From the NCBI RefSeq assembly GCF_001436115.1, contig NZ_AYZQ01000002.1:248001-312000 (forward strand): 64,000 nucleotides of DNA. The letters run 5' to 3'. Within the stretch, counting starts at the first letter, position 1. Each line of letters opens with the position of its first letter. This document shows, in pieces, positions 16,182 to 27,949 of this stretch. Made by a program: the position numbers and the translations under genes. Under the pieces are notes generated by a model, which saw only the letters and a program-made list of their open reading frames with translations, was not told where the DNA came from and did not search any database. This DNA comes from Lacticaseibacillus brantae DSM 23927 (lineage in GTDB: Bacteria > Bacillota > Bacilli > Lactobacillales > Lactobacillaceae).

Positions 16182-16229
16182 TTGACACATTCCAAAAAAG
16201 GTGTTTTAATGGTTTAAATAATTAAACCA
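16182..16229 (+). promoter_or_regulatory. ArsR-controlled promoter and operator
   Basis: TTGACA (16182-16187), a 17-base spacer and TTTAAT (16205-16210) form the promoter. The perfect dyad TGGTTTAA-ATAA-TTAAACCA (16210-16229) covers the transcription start. A matching dyad is found at 18239. Confidence 0.7.
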
Positions 16230-16241
16230 AAGGAGAAATTC

Positions 16242-16577
16242 ATGGCTGATTTTCAGCATTTAGAACAGGAGTTCACTGGCGTCAGCGACTTCTTGTCGGC
16301 GCTAGGGGATACGAAGCGACAAGCGATTATCGTTGCGCTCATCAATGATATCGGGCACGAAGAAATGCAAGTGACCGATTTAACTGAGCTGCTCGGCCTG
16401 TCACGGCCAGCAGTGTCTCATCATCTCAAAATTTTGCGTGACGCCCATCTGGTTGAATACCGAACAGAGGGGACCCGCAATTATTACCGCCTGTCACATG
16501 ACCTGCGGGAAATTACGAAACTACAAACACTATTGGCAGATGTCGTTCAAATAATAGAGAGAAGTAATCGATCATGA
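16242..16577 (+). CDS. ArsR-family regulator
   Basis: The 111-residue winged-helix protein contains the ArsR pattern SALGDTKRQAIIVAL, then VTDLTELLGLSRPAVSHHLKILRDAHLV (recognition helix) and EGTRNYYRLS (wing). It lacks the metal-binding ELCVCDL cysteines, so it is probably a redox or ligand sensor rather than a metal sensor. Its ATGA overlap with the following DJ-1/PfpI gene shows coupling. Dyads upstream of this operon and of the epimerase gene suggest that it represses both. Confidence 0.88.
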   Translation: MADFQHLEQEFTGVSDFLSALGDTKRQAIIVALINDIGHEEMQVTDLTELLGLSRPAVSHHLKILRDAHLVEYRTEGTRNYYRLSHDLREITKLQTLLADVVQIIERSNRS

Positions 16578-17260
16578 AAAAAGTTCTCGTTGTCGAAACA
16601 AACGTAACGCACTATGGCAATACTGATGACCCCACCGGATTATGGCTGGGGGAAACTGCTGAATTTGTCGATGAAATGCAAAAAGAGGGTATTGGCGTCG
16701 ACTATGTCAGTCCCAAAGGCGGTTTCGTCCCGCTGGATCCACGCAGTATGAAGTATGTTGATCCCTCAATCATGAAGTTGTATGAAACCCCAGATTTTCA
16801 ACAGCGCGCACTTGTCAAAACGCTGAGCCCAGCAGAAGTGAACCCCGATGACTATTCTGCCATCTACTACGCTGGCGGGCACGGGGTGATGTGGGATTTC
16901 CCAGATGATCCTGACTTGCAAAAGATTGCGATGCGCATTGAAGCTAACAACGGCTTTGTGACCTCCGTCTGCCACGGGGTTGCCGGGTTGTTAAATCTCA
17001 AAAATCAAGATGGCTCTTATTACATTGCTGGTAAAACGCTGACCGGCTTCACGAAAGCTGAGGAAATCCTAGCTGGCAAGCAAACGGTTGTGCCTTTTTA
17101 TAACAAAGTTGAAGCTGAGAAGCGCGGTGCGAACTTCAAGCAAGTGCGGGCGTACAAAGACTATGCCGTTCAAGACGGCCATTTGATTACCGGCCAGAAT
17201 CCATTTTCAGCCCGTTCAGTAGCAAAACTGTTACTGAAGAATCTCAATGAAGCCAAATAA
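16574..17260 (+). CDS. DJ-1/PfpI (Hsp31-like) family protein
   Basis: The protein has 228 residues. It carries the nucleophile elbow SVCHGVAGLL with the reactive cysteine, the YYAGGHGVMWDFPDD segment with an upstream glycine-histidine pair, and an early glutamate. This fits the class I glutamine amidotransferase-like DJ-1 superfamily, closest to Hsp31-like glyoxalase III/chaperone proteins. A role in detoxifying methylglyoxal or other reactive carbonyls is inferred. It is coupled to the ArsR gene by a four-base overlap. Confidence 0.85.
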   Translation: MKKVLVVETNVTHYGNTDDPTGLWLGETAEFVDEMQKEGIGVDYVSPKGGFVPLDPRSMKYVDPSIMKLYETPDFQQRALVKTLSPAEVNPDDYSAIYYAGGHGVMWDFPDDPDLQKIAMRIEANNGFVTSVCHGVAGLLNLKNQDGSYYIAGKTLTGFTKAEEILAGKQTVVPFYNKVEAEKRGANFKQVRAYKDYAVQDGHLITGQNPFSARSVAKLLLKNLNEAK

Positions 17261-17298
17261 AAAACGTGGTTCTACTCCCTGGGAGCAGAACCACGTTT
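17261..17298. terminator. Bidirectional terminator between convergent genes
   Basis: AAAACGTGGTTCTaCTCCC pairs with GGGAGcAGAACCACGTTTT with one mismatch; it lies between the DJ-1 gene and the epimerase gene. Confidence 0.85.
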
Positions 17299-18218
17299 TA
17301 TTTTGTCTTGAAGATCTCGGTGATGCCAGCTTCAAATGAGGTAACCTTGAACTCAGGAAAGCGGCTTTTGAATTTGTCGCTGACGAAGATATTGTCTTCG
17401 CCATACCGTGGCAACAATTCGAAAAGTTCTTGTATGCGCTGATTAAATGGTCGCGCTAGGCGAAACACTAACATTGGAATCGCGCTGACTTGGTGCGTGG
17501 TTTGCGTGACTGTATCAATCAGTCCAATAAAATCGCGATAGGTGATTGGCGTATCTGTTGGCAAATGCCAGGTCTGGTTGTAGACGTCGGGTGTATTACC
17601 GATCAAAGCCATCGCGCGACTCGCGTCCGGGGTCCAGATGAGGCTGCGCCGTTTGTTTTTGCTTAGTGGGACAAAGCCGCGTTTGCCTGCTTTGAGATTC
17701 TTAATCAACATGGTGTTGGTAATGCTTTGGGTTTTCCCAGGCCCGTAAAACTCGGGCGCGCGACAAATGACAGCGGTCAGGCGGCCAGATGCCATTTCCT
17801 CCAGAATAGTCTGGGCCATTTGCGCCCGCACAGTCGCCTTGCGACCGACCGGCTTGAAGGGTGTGGACTCTGTCTGGGGCGTCGCATCTTTGGGATACAT
17901 ATAGGTGTTATCGAAGAAAACCAGTTTACTATTGTTGGCTTCAACTGCTTTAATCACGTTGGCCAAGATAGTTGGAAATTGGGCCTCCCACATGTCCGAG
18001 TTCATCGGCAGGCCGACTGTGAAATAAACAATGTCACTACCAGCAATCGCGTGATTAGCTTGATCATAGTCGAGTAAATCAGCTGGGATGACTTCATCTG
18101 TTTCGTGTAATTTTTGTGGTTTACGACTCACTAATCGAATTTCCTGGGTATAATTTTGATACAGGGCATTAGCGAGCTCTTGACCAATCTGGCCGTTACT
18201 TCCGAGAATAGTCTGCAA
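17298..18218 (-). CDS. NAD-dependent epimerase/dehydratase-like protein
   Basis: The 306-residue protein begins with the nucleotide motif GSNGQIGQEL and has VRLVSR-like and VVYFTVG-like strands. The extended SDR centre contains the Tyr region FFDNTYMYP and the CRAPEFYGPG segment typical of NAD-dependent epimerase/dehydratases. The substrate is unknown. It is monocistronic, facing the DJ-1 gene. A dyad at 18239, 21 bases before the start, matches the operator of the ArsR gene, so it is probably a member of that regulon. Confidence 0.82.
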   Translation of the reverse strand: MQTILGSNGQIGQELANALYQNYTQEIRLVSRKPQKLHETDEVIPADLLDYDQANHAIAGSDIVYFTVGLPMNSDMWEAQFPTILANVIKAVEANNSKLVFFDNTYMYPKDATPQTESTPFKPVGRKATVRAQMAQTILEEMASGRLTAVICRAPEFYGPGKTQSITNTMLIKNLKAGKRGFVPLSKNKRRSLIWTPDASRAMALIGNTPDVYNQTWHLPTDTPITYRDFIGLIDTVTQTTHQVSAIPMLVFRLARPFNQRIQELFELLPRYGEDNIFVSDKFKSRFPEFKVTSFEAGITEIFKTK

Positions 18219-18238
18219 TTGTAAAACTCCTTTGGATT

Positions 18239-18262
18239 AATGGTTTATATTTTTAAACCATT
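18239..18262. promoter_or_regulatory. Second ArsR-type operator
   Basis: AATGGTTTA and TAAACCATT form a perfect nine-bp inverted repeat around six bases. The core TGGTTTA/TAAACCA is shared with the operator at 16210. It lies directly upstream of the epimerase gene. Confidence 0.6.
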
Positions 18263-18535
18263 AAACGACTTTTGGTGCTGCTTGTCAAGGATGCGAACCG
18301 TGCTTTCCCGCGAGGGAAAAGAAGACAGCATCTATAAGTTTGCCCATTTGAAATTAGATAATTTATCCAGCTAATAGGCAAAAGAAAATTTTGCTGTTGC
18401 CATAATAGCGTTTGCATTACAATGATAGAGTAAGTGTGGGGGAGGACACGTTGTAATAATTATTGTTCTGAATGTTTAACTGTATCTCGTCAGGCTGGAC
18501 CTCAGCGTGCGAGATTGAGATGGGTGGTAGAAGTG
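18263..18535. other. Intergenic region before cas3
   Basis: This stretch holds a small hairpin TTTCCC-GCGA-GGGAAA (18304-18319) and an AT-rich part. Weak promoter-like boxes for the cas operon are TTGCCA (18397-18402) and TACAAT/AATGAT (18418-18426). No gene is convincing. The cas3 frame is open from 18434, but the encoded extension looks unlike Cas3. Confidence 0.35.
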
Positions 18536-21283
18536 TTGAACACTAGAGAAATCAATGCATTGTGGGCTAAAAAGAATGTTCAAGATGGCGTCTATCAGTG
18601 GCTGCCATTAATTACGCATCTGACCGATGCCAAGAATGTCATTGAGTATCTGTATAACATCTGGCTGTCAGATGGACAGCGGAAGGCGATTGCTGGTGAT
18701 TTATCGGATGAGGCTGCCCACCAATTAGTTAGATTTTTGGGCGCTTCCCATGATATCGGGAAGGGCTCCGCGGCATTCCAAACCCAACCTTCATATCGGC
18801 ACGATAAGGGGTTGGATGACGAAATCATGGAGGAACTGATTCGCAATGGCTTTCAGGGAATTGCGGATTTAAATTTAGCCTCAAGGCGAGATTCTCCTCA
18901 CGCATTGGCTGGTGAAGCAATCCTCGATTACTTTGGCGTTCCAGAATCAATCCGAGCGATTATTGGTGGTCATCACGGAAAGCCGGGCGATTCTAAATCT
19001 GTTAAGCGAGATCTGAACGTCCACGCGAGCAATTATTTTGGGAATACTCGGGATCCACAAAGCAAGGCTCTTTGGGAAAGTATTCAAAGCAGTCTCTTTG
19101 CCTGGACACTCAGTGAAGCGGGCTACGCAAGTGTGGACGAAATTCCCGAAGTGACCCAGCCTCAAGCTGTTCTACTTGAGGGGTTGCTCATCATGGCTGA
19201 TTGGTTGGCATCAAGTGAGTTTCTGAATGATGACCCAGAGAAACCGCTGTTTCCGCTAATTAGTCTTAACGAGACGATTGAGGACATTGAGGCAAAGACG
19301 CGTTTTCAGTCGGCTATGACCAATTGGACGTTAGAAGATAATTGGAATCCAACAAAGGTTGACCTACAGGCCGATCCATATAAGCAGCGCTGGGGTTTTG
19401 ATGTCCGGCCAGTCCAAGCAAAGATGACTCAGGCGATTGCCAAAGCCAGTGATCCGGGTGTGGTCATTGTTGAAGCACCAATGGGAATTGGAAAAACTGA
19501 AATTGCCTTGCTAGCTGTCGAACAATTGGCCTATCAGACAGGACGCAACGGCGTCTTCATTGGCTTGCCAACCCAGGCCACGACGAATGCGATGTTCAGC
19601 CGGGCTGAAGCGTGGTTAGCGAAAATCGCAGCGGAGAATCACGAACAATATAATATCCGGCTGATGCATGGGAAGGCTCAGTTTAATCAAGATTACACAC
19701 AATTACCCCGTGCTCAAAACGTTGATGATGAGCAAGACGGTGCTGTCACGGTGAATGCCTGGTTCTCCGGAAAGAAGTCAATTCTGACTGAGTTCACAGT
19801 TGGCACGATTGATAATCTGTTGCTGATGGGGCTAAAACAGAAACATCTTTTCTTACGGCATCTGGGCTTTAGCGGCAAGGTCGTTGTCATTGATGAAGCG
19901 CATGGGTTTGACAGCTATATGAATAAGTATTTGTATAAGGCGCTTGAGTGGTTGGGTGCCTATCACGTTCCGGTGATTATATTATCAGCAACGCTCCCGG
20001 TCGCTAAGCGCCAACAAATGCTGACGTCCTATCTACTAGGTAAGTATGGCGCAAGGGCAAAAATCCAATCACAGGTTCCAGACTGGGAAACGACGCAAGC
20101 CTACCCATTATTGAGTCTGTTAGACGGGATGGAGCTAGTTCAAGAAACAGACTTTGGACAATTGACCAATGGATCTGAGGTTCAAATTGAATACCTACAG
20201 GCTGATGACGAAGCGCTCGTGCAGCACATCGTAGCTGAGATTGCTGATGGTGGGATTGCAGGTGTCATTGTTAATACAGTGAAACGCGCTCAGGAACTGG
20301 CGGCGCTGATTCCTGATGATGTTAATCGACTCGTGCTGCATTCTGCTTTTTTGGCGCCAGACCGAAGTGCCCGGGAATCCGAACTATTGGACTTGATTGG
20401 CAAACACGGTAAACGGCCTGACCAGATGATAATTATCGGTACACAGGTGCTGGAACAGTCATTAGATATTGATTTCGATGTATTGTACACCGACATTGCA
20501 CCGATGGATTTGATTCTGCAGCGTATTGGCCGATTACACCGGCACAAGATTGATCGTCCGCAACAATTGCAAACACCGAAGACTTTTATTTTGGGCGTGG
20601 CAGATGACGGCTATGGAGATGGGAATGAAGCCATTTATAGCAAGTATCTGTTGGCAAAAACAGATTACTTCTTACCGAAGCGAATTCGCCTACCGGCAGA
20701 TATTTCGCCTTTAGTCCAAGCAGTGTACACGGAGGAGACCGATACAGAGATTGTCGGAATTGACCGGTTACGGGCAGACTTCGATGCACTTCAAGAAGAG
20801 AAAGAATCCCGGGCTCAGGTTTTTCAGATTCATCAGCCCAAGCTTAAATTGGGTAGTTCAATTCATCGTTGGCTTCAGCGGTTACCAATGGATGTTAATA
20901 CAAACGATCAAAAGGCTGCTGCTGCAGTTCGTGACATTCAAGAGAGCATCGAAGTTGTCTTATTAAAGCAGGTAAATGGAGAGAAGTTTTTGTTAGATGG
21001 CCGAGCCATTTCGCAAGTTAGTGCTCAAGAAATTGCCCAGCAAACGATTCGGCTACCCAATGCAGTCACGCCAAATATTGATCGCGCAATTGATGAATTG
21101 GAAAGAGCCACTCGCAAACAATATTCTCAGTGGGAGACTAACGTGTGGTTAAAAGGAGCGCTTGTGCTGACGCTCGATGCACAGCAACAGGCCACTCTTG
21201 GCCAGTGGCAATTACAATATTCGGGGGTAACCGGACTGCAATATGCAAAGGAGGATACAATTGACGAAACCAACGAGCTTTAA
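18536..21283 (+). CDS. cas3: Cas3 helicase-nuclease, type I-E
   Basis: I use the TTG at 18536 (MNTREINALWAKK), which follows GGGTGG at eight bases and matches the usual short Cas3 N-terminus; the frame is open from 18434, and GTG at 18533 is an alternative. The 915-residue protein has an N-terminal HD nuclease domain (LGASHDIGKGS, H72/D73; HHGKPGD later), then an SF2 helicase with Walker A APMGIGKT (about 314-321), DEAH (453-456) and motif VI near QRIGRLHRH. It degrades DNA recruited by Cascade. Its end overlaps casA by 23 bases. All key residues appear intact. Confidence 0.96.
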   Translation: MNTREINALWAKKNVQDGVYQWLPLITHLTDAKNVIEYLYNIWLSDGQRKAIAGDLSDEAAHQLVRFLGASHDIGKGSAAFQTQPSYRHDKGLDDEIMEELIRNGFQGIADLNLASRRDSPHALAGEAILDYFGVPESIRAIIGGHHGKPGDSKSVKRDLNVHASNYFGNTRDPQSKALWESIQSSLFAWTLSEAGYASVDEIPEVTQPQAVLLEGLLIMADWLASSEFLNDDPEKPLFPLISLNETIEDIEAKTRFQSAMTNWTLEDNWNPTKVDLQADPYKQRWGFDVRPVQAKMTQAIAKASDPGVVIVEAPMGIGKTEIALLAVEQLAYQTGRNGVFIGLPTQATTNAMFSRAEAWLAKIAAENHEQYNIRLMHGKAQFNQDYTQLPRAQNVDDEQDGAVTVNAWFSGKKSILTEFTVGTIDNLLLMGLKQKHLFLRHLGFSGKVVVIDEAHGFDSYMNKYLYKALEWLGAYHVPVIILSATLPVAKRQQMLTSYLLGKYGARAKIQSQVPDWETTQAYPLLSLLDGMELVQETDFGQLTNGSEVQIEYLQADDEALVQHIVAEIADGGIAGVIVNTVKRAQELAALIPDDVNRLVLHSAFLAPDRSARESELLDLIGKHGKRPDQMIIIGTQVLEQSLDIDFDVLYTDIAPMDLILQRIGRLHRHKIDRPQQLQTPKTFILGVADDGYGDGNEAIYSKYLLAKTDYFLPKRIRLPADISPLVQAVYTEETDTEIVGIDRLRADFDALQEEKESRAQVFQIHQPKLKLGSSIHRWLQRLPMDVNTNDQKAAAAVRDIQESIEVVLLKQVNGEKFLLDGRAISQVSAQEIAQQTIRLPNAVTPNIDRAIDELERATRKQYSQWETNVWLKGALVLTLDAQQQATLGQWQLQYSGVTGLQYAKEDTIDETNEL

Positions 21284-23000
21284 TTTAGTGACTGACCCGT
21301 GGATCAATGTGATTGATAATCAGTCAAATCAAGAAGTCACCGTGTCGTTGTCGACGCTATTTCAAAACGCGCAACATTATCGACAATTAGCGGGTGAAAT
21401 GCAGGCCCAAGACTTGGCGATTCTCAGATTACTCTTGGCAATCCTGACGACAGTATATTCACGTTTCAATGCCAACGGGGAACCGTATGACTGGTTGACA
21501 ATCCAGCCTGACACGATGATTGCCACGCCAGATGTTGATCAAGGCATTTATGCTGAAGATGCGGCGACTGAACTGCTAACCACTTGGGACGATTTACATC
21601 AGGCGCAGCAGTTCTCAGACGTTGTGCAAGATTACCTAACAACTTATCAACCTCGATTTGACTTGTTTGGCGACCAGCCATTTTATCAAGCCACGACGGC
21701 CGGATATGATGCTGCTGTGCCAGATGATAAAAAGATTTCGCTGGATAACCCTAAAGGAACTGTGGGTATCAAGCAAATTAACCGCCGAATTTCTGAAAGC
21801 GGGAATTCAGTTGCACTGTTCTCACCCCGATCTGGCGCAACCAAAGATAATTTAACTCTGCCGGAGTTAAGTCGTTGGCTAATCACTTATCAGAATTTCA
21901 CTGGAGTGACTGATAAGACAAAGATTGTCGCGACTGATAAGTTCTCGGCGCCGCTTGGCTGGTTATATAGTCTTAATCCAATTTATGCCATTGGTAAGAA
22001 TTTGTTTGAAACATTGATGCTAAACCTAGTCTTATTGAATCCTGATAGTGATGCGGAAGATGTCTATCACCCCCAACAACCAGTTTGGGAGGTTTCAAGT
22101 CTGAATGATTACTTGGAAACGCGAAAAAGTCTGCATCGGCCAGATAATTTAGCCGAGCTGTACACGACATGGTCCCGGTTGATTCACGTTGAGTGGGATG
22201 AGTCAGACTATCCAATTATTTTTAGTGCTTCAATTCCCCAATTTTCGGATGAAGATATGTTTATCGAGCCGATGACCACTTGGCGTTATGATAAAAAGAC
22301 TGAGCATTTTCGGCCGGCCATTAAGGGCTTGCGGAATATGAATCGAGCCATGTGGCGTAATTTTGGGAGTTATGTCCGTATCAGCCAGAGCCAGCAAGAA
22401 GCCAGCCAGCAACGAGAACCAGGAATTGTCAGTTGGCTGCGCTATCTAAGAGAAGAAAGTGACAGTCTGGGGGACAACCAGCTTACGTTGGCATCTGCTA
22501 CACTGATTCGCGACGACAATGCGACTTCACAAATGCCTGCGGCAGAGCTAGCAGACGAAATGCGAATTGATGCTGCAGTTTTTCTCGATGATCGCGAAAT
22601 GGATAATTGGGCTCAACGAATTGAAGAAGTCGTTGATCAAACTCAGAAAGTAGGGGACGATTACCGACACTTTATTAGTAATATCGCAGACTTAAAAAAT
22701 CGGAAAGAACCCCGAGAAACGGAGAAGGCTGTGGCTCAGTTTTATGACCAACTAAATGAACCATTCCTGCAGTGGCTTGCTAGTTTGACCATTGACGACG
22801 ATGTTGACAGTCGCATCTGGGATTGGCGGAAACAGTTGCATCAGATCGCGCTTGATTTAGCAAAAGCGCAATTCGATAACAGCACGCCCCGGGAAATTAC
22901 TGGTGTCTCTGATGGAAACGTTGAGAATATCTTCACCGAATATAACCGATTTATGCGGTTCCTAAATCAGCATTTGGATTTATCGAAAAAGGGGGATTAG
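21261..23000 (+). CDS. casA: Cse1/CasA, large subunit of Cascade
   Basis: The TTG at 21261 follows AAAGGAGG and gives the standard start with SFNLVTDPWI, the hallmark of Cse1. The frame is also open upstream. At 579 residues the length is normal. Cse1 recognises the PAM and recruits Cas3. The start lies inside the 3' end of cas3, indicating coupling, and casB starts three bases after its stop. Confidence 0.95.
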   Translation: MTKPTSFNLVTDPWINVIDNQSNQEVTVSLSTLFQNAQHYRQLAGEMQAQDLAILRLLLAILTTVYSRFNANGEPYDWLTIQPDTMIATPDVDQGIYAEDAATELLTTWDDLHQAQQFSDVVQDYLTTYQPRFDLFGDQPFYQATTAGYDAAVPDDKKISLDNPKGTVGIKQINRRISESGNSVALFSPRSGATKDNLTLPELSRWLITYQNFTGVTDKTKIVATDKFSAPLGWLYSLNPIYAIGKNLFETLMLNLVLLNPDSDAEDVYHPQQPVWEVSSLNDYLETRKSLHRPDNLAELYTTWSRLIHVEWDESDYPIIFSASIPQFSDEDMFIEPMTTWRYDKKTEHFRPAIKGLRNMNRAMWRNFGSYVRISQSQQEASQQREPGIVSWLRYLREESDSLGDNQLTLASATLIRDDNATSQMPAAELADEMRIDAAVFLDDREMDNWAQRIEEVVDQTQKVGDDYRHFISNIADLKNRKEPRETEKAVAQFYDQLNEPFLQWLASLTIDDDVDSRIWDWRKQLHQIALDLAKAQFDNSTPREITGVSDGNVENIFTEYNRFMRFLNQHLDLSKKGD

Positions 23001-23003
23001 TTT

Positions 23004-23594
23004 GTGGCAAATAAAGTGAATTCATTTGAAGTACAGCAAGTCACTGAGAGAATCATCAACGATTTATATAATTTTGGAGCACCCGATAAGGCAACTTTGG
23101 CGAGCGTCCGCGGCGCAATGTCAATTACCGATGTACGGGCTCAAGCAGTCTGGCCAGTGATGATGGCCGAAATGCGTCCAGAAATGTTAAGTCATACAGG
23201 AAAACCAACGTATGCCGAGACTGCCATTTATGCGGCTTTGCGCTTGTTTGCCATTAGTCAACAAGGCCAGAGCCAGTTTGCTTATGCACGAGCAGCGAAG
23301 GCATCAGAACCACAAGGCTACACCTTATTTCAAGTTTTGGCCCAGATGCGCCGCAACGAGTCTGACAGAACCAGATTGGATCGCCGGATTCAGCCGCTAT
23401 TGGCCGTTGGCAATGTGAACCGAGTGGTCAATGAACTGACCCATCTTGTGGAAATCGTGAAAGGGACTCGCCAACCAATTGATTTCGCACAGTTAGCAGG
23501 AGATCTCTACAGTTTTCAAATGAGCTATGAATCAGCTAACCAAGTGCGGTTACGCTGGGGCCAACAATTCTTTGCTGTAACGAAAGTTTCTTAA
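23004..23594 (+). CDS. casB: Cse2/CasB, small subunit of Cascade
   Basis: The 196-residue product starts at a GTG directly after casA. It is helical and basic, with the SVRGAMSITDVRAQAVWP and MRRNESDRTRLDRR segments that match Cse2 proteins. Two copies bind along the non-target strand in Cascade. GGGGGAT upstream is a modest ribosome binding site, so translation is probably coupled to casA. Confidence 0.93.
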   Translation: MANKVNSFEVQQVTERIINDLYNFGAPDKATLASVRGAMSITDVRAQAVWPVMMAEMRPEMLSHTGKPTYAETAIYAALRLFAISQQGQSQFAYARAAKASEPQGYTLFQVLAQMRRNESDRTRLDRRIQPLLAVGNVNRVVNELTHLVEIVKGTRQPIDFAQLAGDLYSFQMSYESANQVRLRWGQQFFAVTKVS

Positions 23595-23614
23595 TCTGAA
23601 AGGAAGTCTTATCA

Positions 23615-24706
23615 ATGACAAACCAAAATATCTATCTCGATTTGAACGTTTTGCAAACTGTTCCTGCGTCTAATCTGAACCGCGATGATACCGGTGCTCC
23701 AAAGACAGCATTATATGGGGGTGTAACGCGGTCACGGGTATCTTCTCAAAGTTGGAAGCGGGCTATTCGTACAGGCTTTCACGCTGATGCAGTGCCAACG
23801 GCTTCGTTGACGAAAGATACATTTAAACTCTTGGTTGATAAATTACTCGAGGTTGATTCTTCATTGGATGCAGAGGCCGCAGCACAAAAGGCGACTGACG
23901 TTTTTGCGGCAGCAAAGGTGAAACTTGATAAGGACAACAAGACCAAGGCGTTGATGTTTGTAAGCCCAGGCCAAATTGAAAAAATTGCCCAATTCGCCAC
24001 GGACAATGACTCATTGGATAGCAAAGAATTACAGAAAGTTTTCAAGAATGATCAATCACTCGACTTGGCACTGTTTGGGCGCATGGTCGCTGACAATCCT
24101 GAACTCAACGTGGATGCTTCAGCCCAAGTCGCGCACGCGTTGTCCACCCACGAAATTGTGCCCGAATTTGATTACTTTACTGCCGTTGACGATGAACAAG
24201 GTGAAGATCAAAGCGGGTCAGCCATGATTGGGACGATTGAATTCAACTCGTCAACACTATATCGCTACGCCAACATTAACATCAGTGAGTTGGTTCACAA
24301 CTTGGGCGACACCGATCTGACGATTGATGGCGCAGTCGAGTTCATCAAACAATTCCTGCTTTCCATGCCGACAGGGAAGCAAAACACGTTTGCCAACCGG
24401 ACATTGCCAAACTATGTCATGATTTCAGTACGCCAGGATACCCCGGTCAACTTAGTTTCTGCATTTGAAACACCGGTCAAGTCTCGTGACGGTTATGTGA
24501 CCGAATCCATTAACCGCCTCGATGATGAATATGTATCCGCGCAGCAGTTCGTTGACCGCCCACTTTTGACGGTCGTTTTAGGCGCTGACAATTTCGACTG
24601 GACTAACCAAACAGAGGTCTCTTCGGCTGCAAATCTTAATGACCTACTGGCGAGTGTCAAAGACAGTTTGGCAAAGGCGGTGCAGGATGAAGACATTAAC
24701 GATTAG
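23615..24706 (+). CDS. cas7e: Cas7e/CasC, backbone subunit of Cascade
   Basis: The 363-residue protein has the Cas7e opening IYLDLNVLQTVPASNLNRDDTGAPKTA in two parts and the SRVSSQSWKRAIR segment, followed by an insert domain and QNTFANRTLPNYVM. Six copies coat the crRNA. A clear AAAGGAAG site precedes the ATG. The end overlaps cas5e by 20 bases. Confidence 0.96.
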   Translation: MTNQNIYLDLNVLQTVPASNLNRDDTGAPKTALYGGVTRSRVSSQSWKRAIRTGFHADAVPTASLTKDTFKLLVDKLLEVDSSLDAEAAAQKATDVFAAAKVKLDKDNKTKALMFVSPGQIEKIAQFATDNDSLDSKELQKVFKNDQSLDLALFGRMVADNPELNVDASAQVAHALSTHEIVPEFDYFTAVDDEQGEDQSGSAMIGTIEFNSSTLYRYANINISELVHNLGDTDLTIDGAVEFIKQFLLSMPTGKQNTFANRTLPNYVMISVRQDTPVNLVSAFETPVKSRDGYVTESINRLDDEYVSAQQFVDRPLLTVVLGADNFDWTNQTEVSSAANLNDLLASVKDSLAKAVQDEDIND

Positions 24707-25406
24707 ACTGGCGGCACCGTTGCAGTCCTACGGGGATGAGGCTAATTTCTCGCGGCGAACAACATCACGTTATCCATCAAAGAGTGCCGTGGTGGGAATG
24801 ATTGCGGCGGCGCTAGGGTATCGGCGTGCTGATCCGCGAATCTTACGTTTGAATAGCTTAACTTTTGCAGTCCGTATCGATCAACCAGGCACCATCGTTG
24901 AAGATTTCCACACTGTTGAGTGGAATGCTGGTAAAGCTCCCAAAATCACATATCGTCATTACCTACAAGACGCAGTCTATTTGGTTGCTATTGGCAGTGA
25001 TGATGCACAATGGCTCGATGATATCGAATTGGCACTCAAACATCCAAAATTTGCGCTTTTCCTAGGCCGGCGCTCGAATGCTCCGGCAGGGCCGCTACAA
25101 ATTGCGATTACTGATGGCAATCCAGTGGAAGTCTTGACTCAGCGGCAATGGGCCGCATCATCTTGGTATCAGCACCGTTTGCGGAACAACCAGAGTGTCA
25201 AGATTCAGCTTGTTGCAGAGGCCACATTATTACCCAATCGGCCTAGTCAAGTGGTCAAAGATGTCGTGGTTTCTTTTGACTCTAGACAGCGGCAGCACAG
25301 CTTTCGTGCGGAAGCTAGCACCTGGATTACTCTAGACAATCCGGTGTACGAATCTGATCAGTCGACAACGCATGATATTATGCGGGCCATACAGGATGAG
25401 GGGTGA
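24687..25406 (+). CDS. cas5e: Cas5e/CasD, Cascade subunit
   Basis: The ATG at 24687 is chosen because it yields the conserved N-terminus MKTLTIRLAAPLQSYGDEANF; the frame is open upstream within cas7e. The protein has 239 residues, with the RxTxxYPSKSAVVGMIAAALG motif typical of Cas5e. It binds the 5' handle of crRNA. The start overlaps cas7e and the stop is four bases before cas6e. Confidence 0.95.
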   Translation: MKTLTIRLAAPLQSYGDEANFSRRTTSRYPSKSAVVGMIAAALGYRRADPRILRLNSLTFAVRIDQPGTIVEDFHTVEWNAGKAPKITYRHYLQDAVYLVAIGSDDAQWLDDIELALKHPKFALFLGRRSNAPAGPLQIAITDGNPVEVLTQRQWAASSWYQHRLRNNQSVKIQLVAEATLLPNRPSQVVKDVVVSFDSRQRQHSFRAEASTWITLDNPVYESDQSTTHDIMRAIQDEG

Positions 25407-25410
25407 GAGG

Positions 25411-27919
<2,509 letters not shown>

Positions 27920-27949
27920 AAGTGCCGGTCTGACGGGATTTTTTTTAGT
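27920..27949 (+). promoter_or_regulatory. Short CRISPR array 2 leader
   Basis: Only 30 bases separate the cas2 stop from the first repeat. They contain GGTCTGACGGGATT followed by a T-run and AGT, nearly identical to the leader end of array 1. Any array promoter must lie within cas2, or the array is read through from the cas operon. Confidence 0.6.

Noticed and set aside
15257-16190. Reverse-strand reading frames with repeated DHPRMHGEY / SPPYARGI / ITPVCTGN segments in array 1
   Set aside because: These are translations of the CRISPR repeat in its three frames, not proteins.
18434-18535. Upstream extension of cas3 (34 codons from GTG at 18434)
   Set aside because: The extension is Cys/Arg-rich and unlike Cas3; a good ribosome binding site precedes 18536.
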